Counted from the stretch's first letter, positions 1 to 8,538 are shown. The stretch: DNA of 64,000 bases from Rhodococcus coprophilus NBRC 100603 (GCF_001895045.1 NZ_BDAM01000006.1:62001-126000), one strand, 5' to 3'. Numbers and translations: made by a program. The notes: a model not told the origin generated them from the sequence alone.

Positions 1-660
1 GCCGATTCCGGGTAGTGCGAGGAGGTCCCGACCGAAGGACGCCGACTCCGGATCCAGCCCGTCGCATGCGGCCCGGGCCAACTCGTGCACCGTGCGTGCG
101 CGCGATCGGGTGGTACCGATCGTCGCACGAAGTTCTTCCTGATCGAGAGACACGAGGCGTTGCGGGGTCGGAGAACAACGCAACCCGCCCGGCGCGTCGT
201 CGCCGAAGGCTGCGACGAGGCGGCCCGCGAAGGTAGCGGCTGCCCCGACGCTCACCTGCTGCCCCAGCACCGTGCCGACGGCGGTGGTGAACCAGTCGGT
301 ACTCCCCAGGACTCGCAGTCCGGGCCGCGCCCGTACCAGCGGGGCGAGGACCGCATCGGACGCGAACGCGGCGTCGACGAGCGCGGGATCGGTGTCGAGA
401 TCGAGCCAACGCCGCACTGCCGCTTCGACTTCCTCGATGTCGCTCCTGTGGGTAGCGTCGACGCGAAGGATCACCTCTTCTGCATCGGGGCGCAATTTCG
501 CTGCCGCATACGCCGAACCGCGCGACGTGCGTATCGCGATGCAGTGGGCGCCGACCGGCGCATCGTGACGCTCGTGTCCCGGCACGGCATGTCGACGCAA
601 CGTCGCCAGTAAGGGCTCCACCGCGAACGGCAGCGCTACCGGGAGCCGGAGCGTCGCCAT
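1..660 (-). CDS. alkA: DNA-3-methyladenine glycosylase 2 (AlkA type), C-terminus cut by window edge
   Basis: Base-excision enzyme that removes alkylated purines from DNA. The reverse strand reads open from the ATG at 660 to the window edge with no stop. The 220 visible residues begin MATLRLPVALPFAVEPLL, typical of the AlkA N-terminal domain. They continue through the helical segment TAVGTVLGQQVSVGAAATFA and end at LPGIG, the start of the helix-hairpin-helix. The catalytic Asp that follows the hairpin lies outside the window. The start overlaps the TGA of the upstream MGMT gene by one base (TGATG), so this is the last visible gene of a four-gene alkylation-repair operon. The family call is firm; integrity of the C-terminus is unseen. 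Confidence 0.88.
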   Translation of the reverse strand, partial: MATLRLPVALPFAVEPLLATLRRHAVPGHERHDAPVGAHCIAIRTSRGSAYAAAKLRPDAEEVILRVDATHRSDIEEVEAAVRRWLDLDTDPALVDAAFASDAVLAPLVRARPGLRVLGSTDWFTTAVGTVLGQQVSVGAAATFAGRLVAAFGDDAPGGLRCSPTPQRLVSLDQEELRATIGTTRSRARTVHELARAACDGLDPESASFGRDLLALPGIG

Positions 661-1247
661 CACACAGCGGATTCGAGTCGGAGCAGAATTCGTTTTGCCT
701 CGGTGCCGCCGGCGTACTGGCCCATTCCTCCGTCGGTGCGGACGACACGATGGCACGGGACGAGCACAGGCAAAGGGTTCTTCGCGCACGCAGTGCCTAC
801 CGCGCGTACCGCTCGCGGGCTACCCGCAGACGCGGCGACCTCCGCGTAGCTGGCGGTGCGTCCGTATCCGATGTCGCTCAGGTGTGAGATCACCTCGCGC
901 CGGAAACCCTTGGCGAGGCGGAAGTCGAGAGGGAGATCGAAACGAGTTCGGGACCCGTGGAAATACTCGTCGAGTTGCCGGACCGCATCGTCGAGCTGCG
1001 CAGGTGCCTCGAGGATGCGAGGGCTGATCTGTTGCGACAACTCGTCGAGCACCCCGCCTGCACCGTCCGCAACGAAAGCCACCTTCACCAGCCCCACAGT
1101 GGTGGACGCCAGCAACAACGGGCCCACGGGAGTATCGACGACGCGGTACGCGACATCCAGCAGTCCGGCGGCCTCGGCGTCGACGACGAGCTTCTCGTGC
1201 AACCACGCCAGGTCGGATGTCGCTACCGGAGGAATCGGAAAGTTCAT
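660..1247 (-). CDS. ogt: methylated-DNA--protein-cysteine S-methyltransferase (second copy)
   Basis: Suicide repair protein that moves the methyl group of O6-methylguanine to its own cysteine. It has 195 residues, with the active-site motif PCHRVVRT near residue 165 and the C-terminal GQYAGG and LLRLES segments of the family. The N-terminus carries about 35 extra residues (NFPIPPVATSDLAWLHEK) before the ribonuclease-H-like fold. The ATG at 1247 overlaps the stop of the sigma-factor gene (ATGA), so translation is coupled. It differs strongly from the other MGMT at 1746-2258, so the two are diverged paralogues rather than a recent tandem copy. Confidence 0.9.
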   Translation of the reverse strand: MNFPIPPVATSDLAWLHEKLVVDAEAAGLLDVAYRVVDTPVGPLLLASTTVGLVKVAFVADGAGGVLDELSQQISPRILEAPAQLDDAVRQLDEYFHGSRTRFDLPLDFRLAKGFRREVISHLSDIGYGRTASYAEVAASAGSPRAVRAVGTACAKNPLPVLVPCHRVVRTDGGMGQYAGGTEAKRILLRLESAV

Positions 1248-1759
1248 GTCGTACTTCCTGTTTCGGCGTGATAGTAGAGACGAAGTGACTCGCGGCCGTC
1301 CGCGGCGGCTCGGCGAGCCGCATCGGTACTGTTGCCGAGGATCGCGCCGATCTCGGCGTACGGCAATCCGCCCACGTAGTGATAGACCAACGCCGCGCGC
1401 TGCGTGAACGGCAACGCCGCGACCGCCGACCACAATTCGTCGTCCCCCGATCCGGGTAGCCCTGCTGTCGAGGGACGCTCGGGGACGGTCTCCGTCGGGA
1501 CGGGTGTGCGACCACGGAGCCTGTGTACGTCGATCGCCTTGCGGTGAGCGATGGTCACCAGCCACGCTTCGATATTGCTGCCCGGGCGCAGATCGGGATA
1601 CGCACGTAACGCGGCCAAGAACGTCTCGGACCACGCGTCGTCTGCGTCGGTGAAACCGAGCAGAGCCCTGCACACCCGCAGTACCGTCGGGCCGTGGTCG
1701 GCAACCAACCGTTCGAACGGCGGGAGAGGCCCTCGCTCGGTTGCGTCAGACCGGGGCAT
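1244..1759 (-). CDS. ECF-like RNA polymerase sigma factor within the alkylation-repair operon
   Basis: A 171-residue sigma-70 family protein. Region 2 covers about residues 15-75 (DADDAWSETFLAAL, then EAWLVTIAHRKAIDVHR). Region 4 covers about residues 110-165 (LPFTQRAALVYHYVGGLPYA, then the EIGAILGNS helix-turn-helix). No anti-sigma gene is adjacent. The ATG at 1759 overlaps the end of the upstream MGMT by 14 bases, and its stop overlaps the next MGMT start by four. Encoding a sigma factor between two MGMT genes suggests it directs transcription of repair genes, possibly its own operon. That role is inferred from position only. Confidence 0.85.
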   Translation of the reverse strand: MPRSDATERGPLPPFERLVADHGPTVLRVCRALLGFTDADDAWSETFLAALRAYPDLRPGSNIEAWLVTIAHRKAIDVHRLRGRTPVPTETVPERPSTAGLPGSGDDELWSAVAALPFTQRAALVYHYVGGLPYAEIGAILGNSTDAARRAAADGRESLRLYYHAETGSTT

Positions 1760-2258
1760 GAGTGGCCCGCGCCTCCCGGACTTCCGCTTCCCGCTCGAGC
1801 AGGAACCGTTTGCGTTCGAGACCACCTGCATAGCCGGTGAGCTTGCCGCTGCTCCCGATCACCCGATGACACGGGACCACGATGCACAGCGGATTCCGCG
1901 CGTTCGCGGCAGCAACCGCGCGGACCGCGGTGGGGCGTCCCACCGCCGCCGCAATGGAGGTGTAGGTGCGAGTGGTGCCGTACTCGATCTCTGCCAATGC
2001 GGCCCACACCTCCCGCTGAAATTCGGTACCGGCGGGCGCGACGGGGAACGTGAAGCGTGTGCGTTCACCTGCGAAATACTCGCCCAATTGCGTCCGTACC
2101 TCGTCGAATCCTTCGGTGACCCGGGGGCCGAAGGAGGTGCGGTCCGGGGAGGGGCGGTGCTCCGCCATGTACACACCGGACAGAACACCGTCGGTGTTCA
2201 CCAACGTCACTTCACCGATCGGTGTGTCGATCAAGACGTGCGTGCGCGATGCGGTCAC
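1746..2258 (-). CDS. ogt: methylated-DNA--protein-cysteine S-methyltransferase (first copy)
   Basis: O6-alkylguanine repair protein of 170 residues from the chosen start. The active-site motif PCHRVIGSSG is near residue 137, followed by LTGYAGGLERKRFLL, matching Ogt and the Ada C-terminal domain. The GTG at 2258 is preferred because AGGA lies eight bases upstream. A GTG at 2291 would add eleven residues but has a poorer ribosome site. It is the first gene of the operon MGMT, sigma factor, MGMT, AlkA, and overlaps the sigma-factor start by 14 bases. It has no Ada-type N-terminal phosphotriester domain, so sensing by self-methylation as in E. coli Ada is not expected. Confidence 0.9.
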   Translation of the reverse strand: MTASRTHVLIDTPIGEVTLVNTDGVLSGVYMAEHRPSPDRTSFGPRVTEGFDEVRTQLGEYFAGERTRFTFPVAPAGTEFQREVWAALAEIEYGTTRTYTSIAAAVGRPTAVRAVAAANARNPLCIVVPCHRVIGSSGKLTGYAGGLERKRFLLEREAEVREARATHAPV

Positions 2259-2366
2259 GGGTTCGATCCTTTCATCCGGTGCGGGGTTCACATCGAGTAG
2301 ACGCTCGGCGCGACCGAAACGTGAGGTTGCTGGCCCGCCTGGTATGCCGTGGTGAAGGATGGCCTG

Positions 2367-3053
2367 ATGATCGCCTTACCCGTTGTCCCTCTCGTCGGAT
2401 CCCTTCTGGACGTCACTCGCACGGTGGTCGAGCGGACGGTCGCTACAGCCACCTTCGCGGTGTCCGTGCCCGCCCGCGCGGAGGCATTGCTCGACAACGT
2501 CGAGTCACTCGTCCGCCGGGTCGATGCGGTGGTCACCGAGGCCGCAGATGCCGTCGCCCAAGCCAACGCGATCATCGGGTCCACGCGCTCGGTCGTCGCA
2601 CAAGCCGACGCTGTCGCCGAGCAAGCCCAGCTCATCGTCGGGCAGGTCGGCACGGTCGCTACCCAGGCCACCACCATCGTCGGAGAAGTCGGCACGGTTG
2701 CTACCCAGGCCCAGACGATCATCGAATCGGCCGGCCGCAGCGCCGACCTCGCCGGCGAACTACTCGACACCTACGAACCCCTCGCGCGGAAGGCTGCGCC
2801 ACTCGCTTCCCAGTTCGTCGAAGAGCTGTCGCCGGAAGAAGTACACGCGGCCATCGTCATGCTCGATCGGCTACCCGAACTGGCCGACCGGATGAACATG
2901 ATCATGCCGATTCTCGGGACACTCGACACCGTCTCGCCCGAGATCCACGAGTTGCTCGGCGTCGTCAAGGACCTCCGGCAGGCCATCACCGGAGTGCCCG
3001 GATTCGACTTCCTCCGTCGGCGCGGCGAAGAGAAGGAGAACACGGAGGAGTAA
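2367..3053 (+). CDS. hypothetical alanine/valine-rich coiled-coil protein
   Basis: A 228-residue protein of unknown function. The N-terminus has a short hydrophobic stretch (IALPVVPLVGSLLDV). Residues of about 20-140 form long amphipathic helices rich in Ala, Val, Gln and Thr, with a near-exact 14-residue internal duplication around VGQVGTVATQA and VGEVGTVATQA. This pattern resembles apolipoprotein-like or lipid-associated helical proteins. The C-terminus is charged (RRGEEKENTEE). The ATG at 2367 is chosen because AAGGA lies seven bases upstream; the in-frame GTG at 2349 has no such site. It is divergent from the MGMT operon. No enzymatic motif is visible. Confidence 0.72.
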   Translation: MIALPVVPLVGSLLDVTRTVVERTVATATFAVSVPARAEALLDNVESLVRRVDAVVTEAADAVAQANAIIGSTRSVVAQADAVAEQAQLIVGQVGTVATQATTIVGEVGTVATQAQTIIESAGRSADLAGELLDTYEPLARKAAPLASQFVEELSPEEVHAAIVMLDRLPELADRMNMIMPILGTLDTVSPEIHELLGVVKDLRQAITGVPGFDFLRRRGEEKENTEE

Positions 3054-3141
3054 GTCGCGACCGGTCCGGAGACTCGGGAGTTCCCCGGCGACGAGCGCGA
3101 GACCGCCGCACAGCAGGTCGACTCGGAACCCGTCGCCCGAC

Positions 3142-3600
3142 CTACGGAACGTAGAACGCCGCGACACCCGGCGTCGCGAGCCCGTGCCCGGGTATGACGG
3201 TGACCGCAACCTGCCCGGACCCGGTCTCCAGTGTCGCCTGGGCAGGAAATCCGTGCAGCCCGTCCGACAACTGGGCGGAGCCCGACGCGCCCGTCGACAG
3301 ATTCAGCCAGTTCACGGTGGAAGACAGCGGGCACCCCCACCGCCCCTCCTTCCCGCCGGTGATCGTCACTGCGCCGGGTTGTTCGCCGACCACCGCGGCG
3401 CATCGGATCGGCGGCACGTCGAAGCTTCCGTTCGGATTCCCGAACGGGGCAGGATCGATCTGGAACGGGATGGTCACCGACGCGGCGGCGACGGCACATT
3501 GCGCCAATGCCGAGCCGATGCAGACCGAGGCGAAAACAAGTGTTCTACGAACCTGTTTCAGAGGGGAATTCCGAGAATCGGCTGCAGGCATAACGCACAT
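3142..3600 (-). CDS. exported hypothetical protein
   Basis: A 152-residue protein with a probable Sec signal peptide: basic LKQVRRT, the hydrophobic run LVFASVCIGSALAQCAVAAA, then a mature part beginning SVTIPFQI. The mature region is rich in Gly, Ser, Thr and Pro with two widely spaced cysteines (IRCAAVV and GRWGCPLS) that could form a disulphide. The composition resembles secreted beta-rich proteins of Rhodococcus and Nocardia. The start could be the ATG at 3600 or the one at 3591; neither has a strong ribosome site. No family is recognised. Confidence 0.65.
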   Translation of the reverse strand: MCVMPAADSRNSPLKQVRRTLVFASVCIGSALAQCAVAAASVTIPFQIDPAPFGNPNGSFDVPPIRCAAVVGEQPGAVTITGGKEGRWGCPLSSTVNWLNLSTGASGSAQLSDGLHGFPAQATLETGSGQVAVTVIPGHGLATPGVAAFYVP

Positions 3601-3651
3601 CTTGCACGAGAAACCCGTTACGCGCGCGCAGTTTTCGCTTCGGCTGCCCGA

Positions 3652-4389
3652 TCAGGCGCCGTACAGACTCGCCCCCGCGCGACTCACCACCAGTCGCGGC
3701 AGCACCGCGCGCGACGACAGCTTCAGCAGGGCATCGACGAGTTCGACGACATCACCTACCTCGATCATCTCGTCTGCCGGAATGCGGTCCTTGATCCAGT
3801 CGGACATGTCGGTATCGACGTAGCCGGGGGCAATCGCCGAGCCCGTGACACCGTTGCCCGATTCCTCGGCATTGAGGGTCTCCACCAGCGAGATCAGCCC
3901 GGCTTTCGTCGCACCGTACGCGGCGAGTCCGGCTTCGGCATACACGCCGGCGATCGACGCGAGCGCGATCACCTTGGCGCCGCGTCCGGGATCGGCCGCT
4001 GCGCCGGACCGCAGCAACGGCAACGCCGCCTGCATCAACGCGAACGGCGCGTTGAGGTTGACGGCCACGGTCTTGTCGAAGCGGCGTGCCGGGAACTCCG
4101 CGATGGCACCGGCGGTCCCGACGCCGGCGTTGAGGATCAGCGCCTTCATCGATCCGTAGGCTTCCGCGTGGGCAGCGACGATCCGGGCCGGCGCTTCCGG
4201 GTGCGCAAGATCGGCCGCGACCGTGCGCACCTCCTTCGCTCCCGCTTCGCGGAGTTGCACCGCGACCTCCGCGAGCCGTTCGGCGTGACGCGCCGAAACG
4301 GTCAGCGAGACACCGCGGTCCGCCAGACGGGTGGCGACCCCGAGCCCGATCCCCCTCGTCGCTCCTGTCACCAGCGCACTCGCGGTCAC
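3652..4389 (-). CDS. short-chain dehydrogenase/reductase
   Basis: NAD(P)-dependent oxidoreductase of 245 residues. The cofactor motif TGATRGIG is near residue 8, NAG near residue 88, and the catalytic Ser and YxxxK appear as ALASIAG and YGATKAG. The GTG start overlaps the TGA of the upstream kinase-like gene (GTGA). It is the last gene of a three-gene operon with an acyl-CoA dehydrogenase and an APH-type phosphotransferase. In that setting it could reduce or oxidise a hydroxyacyl-CoA intermediate. The substrate cannot be deduced. Confidence 0.88.
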   Translation of the reverse strand: MTASALVTGATRGIGLGVATRLADRGVSLTVSARHAERLAEVAVQLREAGAKEVRTVAADLAHPEAPARIVAAHAEAYGSMKALILNAGVGTAGAIAEFPARRFDKTVAVNLNAPFALMQAALPLLRSGAAADPGRGAKVIALASIAGVYAEAGLAAYGATKAGLISLVETLNAEESGNGVTGSAIAPGYVDTDMSDWIKDRIPADEMIEVGDVVELVDALLKLSSRAVLPRLVVSRAGASLYGA

Positions 4390-5414
4390 GAGGCCGGCCC
4401 CTTTACAGATTCCAGTCCGGCCGCGACGAGCGCGGGTACAGCCTCGCCCGCACGATCGAAACCGTCTCCGACGGTCGCGCCCGCCCGCCAGCGGTGATTG
4501 ATGCCTTCGGCGATGACGGCCAGCTTGAAGTACGCCAGGCCCATATAGAAGTTCCAGTGCGCGATCTCGCGTCCCGAAGCGACCGCGTACTGCTGGACGA
4601 GATCGTCTGCGGACGGCAGTCGATCGCTGGTCCACGCGGCCGGGAATCCGAGTACCTGATCGAGCGCGGGGTGGCGGTACACACACATCATGGCGAGGTC
4701 GGTCAGCGGATCGCCGAGCGTAGAGAGTTCCCAATCGACCACGGCCGCAACTCGTCCGGGATCGTGGGAGTCGAGGATGGTGTTGTCGATGCGGTAGTCG
4801 CCGTGCACGATCGACGCGGTGGGTGATGCCGGAATCGAGTCGGCGAGAACGGCGTGCAGTCGGTCGACGTCCGATAGCTCGCGTGTCTTCACCCTGCCCC
4901 ATTGACCGGCCCACAGCTTCACCTGGCGGGTGACATAACCGTCGGGACGGCCGAATCCGCTCAGCCCTACAGCCTCGTAGTCGACGTCGTGAAGGGCGGC
5001 GATGACGCGCACGAGTTCCTCGGTGCAGCGGACGACTTCATCGTCACCGAGCGAATCGAGGTCGGCCTTGCTGCGTACCACGCGCCCGCTCACGTGCTCG
5101 ACCACGGTGAAGGACGCGCCCATCACCGATTCGTCCTCGCACAGTGCAATGGTGCGCGCGACCGGCACCGCACTGCCTTGGAGAGCCGAGGTGATGCGAT
5201 ATTCACGAGCGACGTCATGTGCCGACGGAGTCAGTCCCGCGGTGGGCGGGCGACGCAGCACCCAGTGGGATGTCCCGTCGAGGATGCCGTACGTGAGATT
5301 CGATTTACCTCCGGAGATCAGCTCTGCGCGCAGTTCTCCGTCGACCGGAACGCCGTTGTCTCTCAGGAAGCGATCGAGGGCAACGAGATCCAGCCCTCTG
5401 TGCGCCGTGGTCAT
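4386..5414 (-). CDS. APH-family phosphotransferase (ACAD10/LvaA-like kinase)
   Basis: A 342-residue aminoglycoside-phosphotransferase-fold kinase. Visible are the nucleotide loop SGGKSNLTY, the catalytic loop IVHGDYRIDNTIL near residue 205, and the metal motif VVDWELSTLGDP. The last motif marks the acyl-CoA-linked subgroup rather than drug-resistance enzymes. Family members in this context (mammalian ACAD10/ACAD11 domains, LvaA of Pseudomonas) phosphorylate the hydroxyl of 4-hydroxyacyl-CoA so that the paired dehydrogenase-like enzyme can remove it. Here it sits directly between an acyl-CoA dehydrogenase and an SDR with 4-base overlaps on both sides. The exact substrate is inferred, not shown. 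Confidence 0.85.
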   Translation of the reverse strand: MTTAHRGLDLVALDRFLRDNGVPVDGELRAELISGGKSNLTYGILDGTSHWVLRRPPTAGLTPSAHDVAREYRITSALQGSAVPVARTIALCEDESVMGASFTVVEHVSGRVVRSKADLDSLGDDEVVRCTEELVRVIAALHDVDYEAVGLSGFGRPDGYVTRQVKLWAGQWGRVKTRELSDVDRLHAVLADSIPASPTASIVHGDYRIDNTILDSHDPGRVAAVVDWELSTLGDPLTDLAMMCVYRHPALDQVLGFPAAWTSDRLPSADDLVQQYAVASGREIAHWNFYMGLAYFKLAVIAEGINHRWRAGATVGDGFDRAGEAVPALVAAGLESVKGPAS

Positions 5415-6628
5415 CGGGCGACGCCTCGAGCTGCGGCTGCCTTGCGAGCGGCGCCGATGGCCCGCTTGGCGATCGCCCAACGGTGCACCTCGGACGGACC
5501 GTCGTAAATGCGGAACGGGCGGACCTCCCGCGAAAGCCTGGCGAGAGGGAGATCTTCGGAGACGCCGAGGCCGCCGCACATCTGTACCGAGCGGTCGACG
5601 ATACGGAAGATGGCCTCGGCAGCGAATGTCTTGGCGATGGAGGTGGCATCGGCCGCGTGAGACCCTTGATCGAGTTCCCAGCACGCCCGGACCAGCAGCG
5701 CACGCGTCGCAGCGATATCGATCTCGTTGTCGGCGACCATCTTCTGGATCATGCCGAGGTCACCGAGTTTCGAACCGAAACCTTCGCGAGCGGCAACGTA
5801 CCGCACCGCCGTATCGTGGCCGCGCCGCGCGGCGCCGAGCCAGCGCATCACGTGCGTCATACGGGCCGGGCCGAGTCGCACCTGGGCATAGGCGAAACCC
5901 TGGTCCACCTCGCCGAGCACGGCGGAGTCGGGAACGAACAGGTCCTCGAAGTCGACTTCGCAGTGGCCGCCGATCATCGACTTGTCGAGAGTGTCGATGT
6001 GGCGGCCGACCTTCAGTCCGCCGGAAGCCGCAGGAGCGAGGAACATCGTGGCGCCACCCCGCTGCCCCGGTTCCCCGAAGGTGCGCGCCATGATGATGAA
6101 GAATCCGGCACCGTCGGCACCGGTGATGAAATGCTTGCGCCCGTTGATCTTCCAGCCACCGGATACCTTCTCGGCGCGGGTGGTGAGCGCGTTCGGGTCG
6201 GCGCCTGCGCCGGGCGCCGGTTCGGTCATGGCGAAAGCGGAGCGTACGTCACCCGCGGCGAGCGGCGCGAGGAACCGGCGCTTCTGCTCGTCGTCGGCGA
6301 TATGGGCGAGCATGTGCACATTGCCCTCGTCGGGTGCGGCGATGTTCAACGCGACCGGACCGAACAGCGAGTAGCCCGCCGCTTCGAACACGGGGGCGCG
6401 GTCGGCCATGCCGAGGCCCTGCCCGCCGTACTCGACCGGAGCGTGCGGCGCGAACACACCGGCCGCCTTGGCGGCTGCCTGCAACGTCGCCCGTGCAGCG
6501 TCGCCTCCGGCCGCCGCGATATCGCCCCGGTGCGCGTCTTCCAAGGGAAGCACTTCGCCGCGGACGAACGCCTCGGTTCGGGTGACGAGATCCTGGACGT
6601 GCTCCGGGTAGGACAGGTCTACCGCCAT
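5411..6628 (-). CDS. acyl-CoA dehydrogenase (ACAD10/11-like partner of the APH kinase)
   Basis: FAD-dependent enzyme of 405 residues. The N-terminal helical domain is followed by the flavin segments FAMTEPAPGAGADPN and WKINGRKHFITGADG, the middle beta domain, and a C-terminal helical bundle with CGGLGVSEDLPLA and YDGPSEVHR. The usual catalytic YEG is replaced by YDG at that position. AAGGAG lies six bases before the ATG at 6628. It heads the operon with the kinase and SDR. A palindromic operator lies between it and the TetR gene at 6711-7337. It probably acts on a phosphorylated or branched acyl-CoA. Confidence 0.87.
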   Translation of the reverse strand: MAVDLSYPEHVQDLVTRTEAFVRGEVLPLEDAHRGDIAAAGGDAARATLQAAAKAAGVFAPHAPVEYGGQGLGMADRAPVFEAAGYSLFGPVALNIAAPDEGNVHMLAHIADDEQKRRFLAPLAAGDVRSAFAMTEPAPGAGADPNALTTRAEKVSGGWKINGRKHFITGADGAGFFIIMARTFGEPGQRGGATMFLAPAASGGLKVGRHIDTLDKSMIGGHCEVDFEDLFVPDSAVLGEVDQGFAYAQVRLGPARMTHVMRWLGAARRGHDTAVRYVAAREGFGSKLGDLGMIQKMVADNEIDIAATRALLVRACWELDQGSHAADATSIAKTFAAEAIFRIVDRSVQMCGGLGVSEDLPLARLSREVRPFRIYDGPSEVHRWAIAKRAIGAARKAAAARGVAR

Positions 6629-6649
6629 ACTGAACTCCTTCCACCACCG

Positions 6650-6667
6650 ACCGAACGATCGCTCGGT
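6650..6667. promoter_or_regulatory. palindromic TetR-type operator
   Basis: ACCGAACGATCGCTCGGT is an 18-bp dyad with a single mismatched pair, 22 bases upstream of the acyl-CoA dehydrogenase start and just downstream of the TetR stop. Sequence style (CCGA...TCGG arms) is typical of TetR regulators of acyl-CoA genes. The adjacent TetR is the obvious candidate ligand; this is inferred from symmetry and position. Confidence 0.65.
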
Positions 6668-6710
6668 GCATGTCACCGTGGCATACCGCGTGAATCGGGT
6701 CAACCCCCTC

Positions 6711-7337
6711 CTACCGCGCCCCGACGGTGTTCCGGGCGATGACCAGATACCGATCGACGATCTCGTCGGGAGAAAGCGGGCCGTCCGGGCGGTACCAGCC
6801 CGCAACACCGACGCACATCGTCGTCACCGCCCTGCTCGCGTCCTTCGGGAACGGAGTGGTGAACACCCCGACGGCGAAACCGTCCGCGACGATCTCGTCC
6901 ATCATGCGCTGCTGCTCGTCGCGCAGAGCGACGAATGCCGCACGAGCTGCCGGCTCCATACTGCGCATCTCGGTGGACGCCACGAACGCCTGGTCACGAC
7001 GGACCATATGGAAACGCAGCAGTGATTCGACGACGGCGTCGAATCGTTCCCACGGCGTCGGGCCGGCCTCGGCGAGTGCGCGCCGGCTCCGGTCGAGCAG
7101 GTCGTGCATGACCGTAGTGGTGAGCGAGACGAGCAACGCCTGCTTCGACGGGTAATGGTGGTACAGACCTGGGACCGACAATCCGGACCGCGACGCGATC
7201 TCCCGAATCGAGGTTCCGTCGTAGCCTCGTTCGGCGAATGCCTCGAGGGCTGCCGCAAGAGGTTTCGGCAGAGTCGGTGGCCCGTAGTGACGCCACGACC
7301 CGACGTCGCCGGAGACCGGATCCTCGTGCATGTCCAT
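6711..7337 (-). CDS. TetR/AcrR family transcriptional regulator
   Basis: A 208-residue regulator with the N-terminal helix-turn-helix TSIREIASRSGLSVPGLYHH at about residues 42-62 and a helical ligand domain. It lies immediately upstream of, and in the same direction as, the acyl-CoA dehydrogenase/kinase/SDR operon, with the 18-bp palindrome between. It probably represses that operon in response to an acyl-CoA-type ligand. ATG codons at 7337 and 7331 and a GTG at 7346 are all possible starts and none has a strong ribosome site. Confidence 0.87.
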   Translation of the reverse strand: MDMHEDPVSGDVGSWRHYGPPTLPKPLAAALEAFAERGYDGTSIREIASRSGLSVPGLYHHYPSKQALLVSLTTTVMHDLLDRSRRALAEAGPTPWERFDAVVESLLRFHMVRRDQAFVASTEMRSMEPAARAAFVALRDEQQRMMDEIVADGFAVGVFTTPFPKDASRAVTTMCVGVAGWYRPDGPLSPDEIVDRYLVIARNTVGAR

Positions 7338-7387
7338 GGACAACACCGTAAGGGACGGTCCCCGGCACCTACGCCGGACGGGAGAGG

Positions 7388-8515
7388 TCAGTAGTCGTCG
7401 TCGCCGTACAGAATGACGCCGCGCAGGTTCTTGCCGTCACGCATGTCGGCGTAACCCTGGTTGATGTCCTCGAGTTTGTAGGTAGCGGTGACCAGGCCGT
7501 CGAGGTCGAGTTGCTTGTTGCGGTAGAGGTTGAGCAGCTTCGGAATCTGCGAGCGTGGCCCGGTGCCGCCGAAGATGGCTCCCTGCAACCTCTTCTGAAG
7601 CAGAGTCAGTTCGAACAGACTCAGTGTCACCTGCGTGTCGGCAGCGTTGCCCATGCCTACGACGACTACCTGTCCGCCCTTCGCCGTCACCCCGAGTGCG
7701 GGCGCGATGATGTCGCCGTGGATCTCACCGACGGTGATGATGGTGACGTCTGCCATTGCACCCCAAGTGATCTCGCCGATAACCGGCGCCGCTTCCTCGA
7801 GAGACCCGAAGGTGTGCGTGGCGCCGAAATCCTTGGCCTTCTGCCGCTTGTACTCGACCGGATCGACCGCGACGACGAATCGGGCACCCGCGTGGGCTGC
7901 GCCCTGCACCGAATTGATGCCGACGCCCCCGATACCCACGACCACGACGGTGTCGCCGAGCTTGGTACCACCGATCTCGGTGGCCGAACCCCACCCGGTG
8001 GCCACACCACAGCCGAGGAGCGCGGCCTTCTCGAGCGGAATATCCTTCTCGATCTTGATGACCGAAGCCTCGTTGACGGTGACATACGGAGCGAACGTCC
8101 CCAGCAGGCACATCTGCAACACCGGGTCGCCGTTCAAGCCCACGCGATAGGTCTTGTCCGAGATCGCCTGCCCGGTAAGCAACCCTGCTCCCTCGTCGCA
8201 GAGGTTCTGCAATCCCTTGGCGCATGCCCGGCAGCGGCCGCATGCAGGGATGAACGCGAGGACCACATGGTCACCCTCCTCGAGGGTCGTCACGCCCGGC
8301 CCCACTTTGGTGACGACGCCGGCGCCCTCGTGCCCGCCTACTACCGGAAAGAACGGAAGCGGGGTCGCGCCGGTGCGAAGATGCTCGTCCGAGTGACACA
8401 GCCCGGAGGCCGCGAGCCGGACCTGCACCTCACCGGCCACCGGGTCACCCAGATCGATCTCTTCGATCTCCCACGGGCGGTCGATTCCCTTGATCACTGC
8501 CGCTTTCGTCTTCAC
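7388..8515 (-). CDS. NDMA-dependent (mycofactocin-associated) alcohol dehydrogenase
   Basis: Zinc-dependent medium-chain dehydrogenase of 375 residues. The catalytic zinc site is seen as GLCHSDEH and GGHEGAG, the structural zinc site as CGRCRACAKGLQNLC, and the nucleotide fold as GIGGVGINSVQGAA. The ending GVILYGDDDY and the overall pattern match the NDMA-dependent alcohol dehydrogenases. These carry a tightly bound nicotinamide cofactor that is re-oxidised by an external acceptor, in several cases mycofactocin. No mycofactocin biosynthesis gene is in this window. A CRP-like site lies 23 bases upstream of the start. Confidence 0.92.
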   Translation of the reverse strand: MKTKAAVIKGIDRPWEIEEIDLGDPVAGEVQVRLAASGLCHSDEHLRTGATPLPFFPVVGGHEGAGVVTKVGPGVTTLEEGDHVVLAFIPACGRCRACAKGLQNLCDEGAGLLTGQAISDKTYRVGLNGDPVLQMCLLGTFAPYVTVNEASVIKIEKDIPLEKAALLGCGVATGWGSATEIGGTKLGDTVVVVGIGGVGINSVQGAAHAGARFVVAVDPVEYKRQKAKDFGATHTFGSLEEAAPVIGEITWGAMADVTIITVGEIHGDIIAPALGVTAKGGQVVVVGMGNAADTQVTLSLFELTLLQKRLQGAIFGGTGPRSQIPKLLNLYRNKQLDLDGLVTATYKLEDINQGYADMRDGKNLRGVILYGDDDY

Positions 8516-8538
8516 TGTGGCCTCCTGCGCAGGATAAT

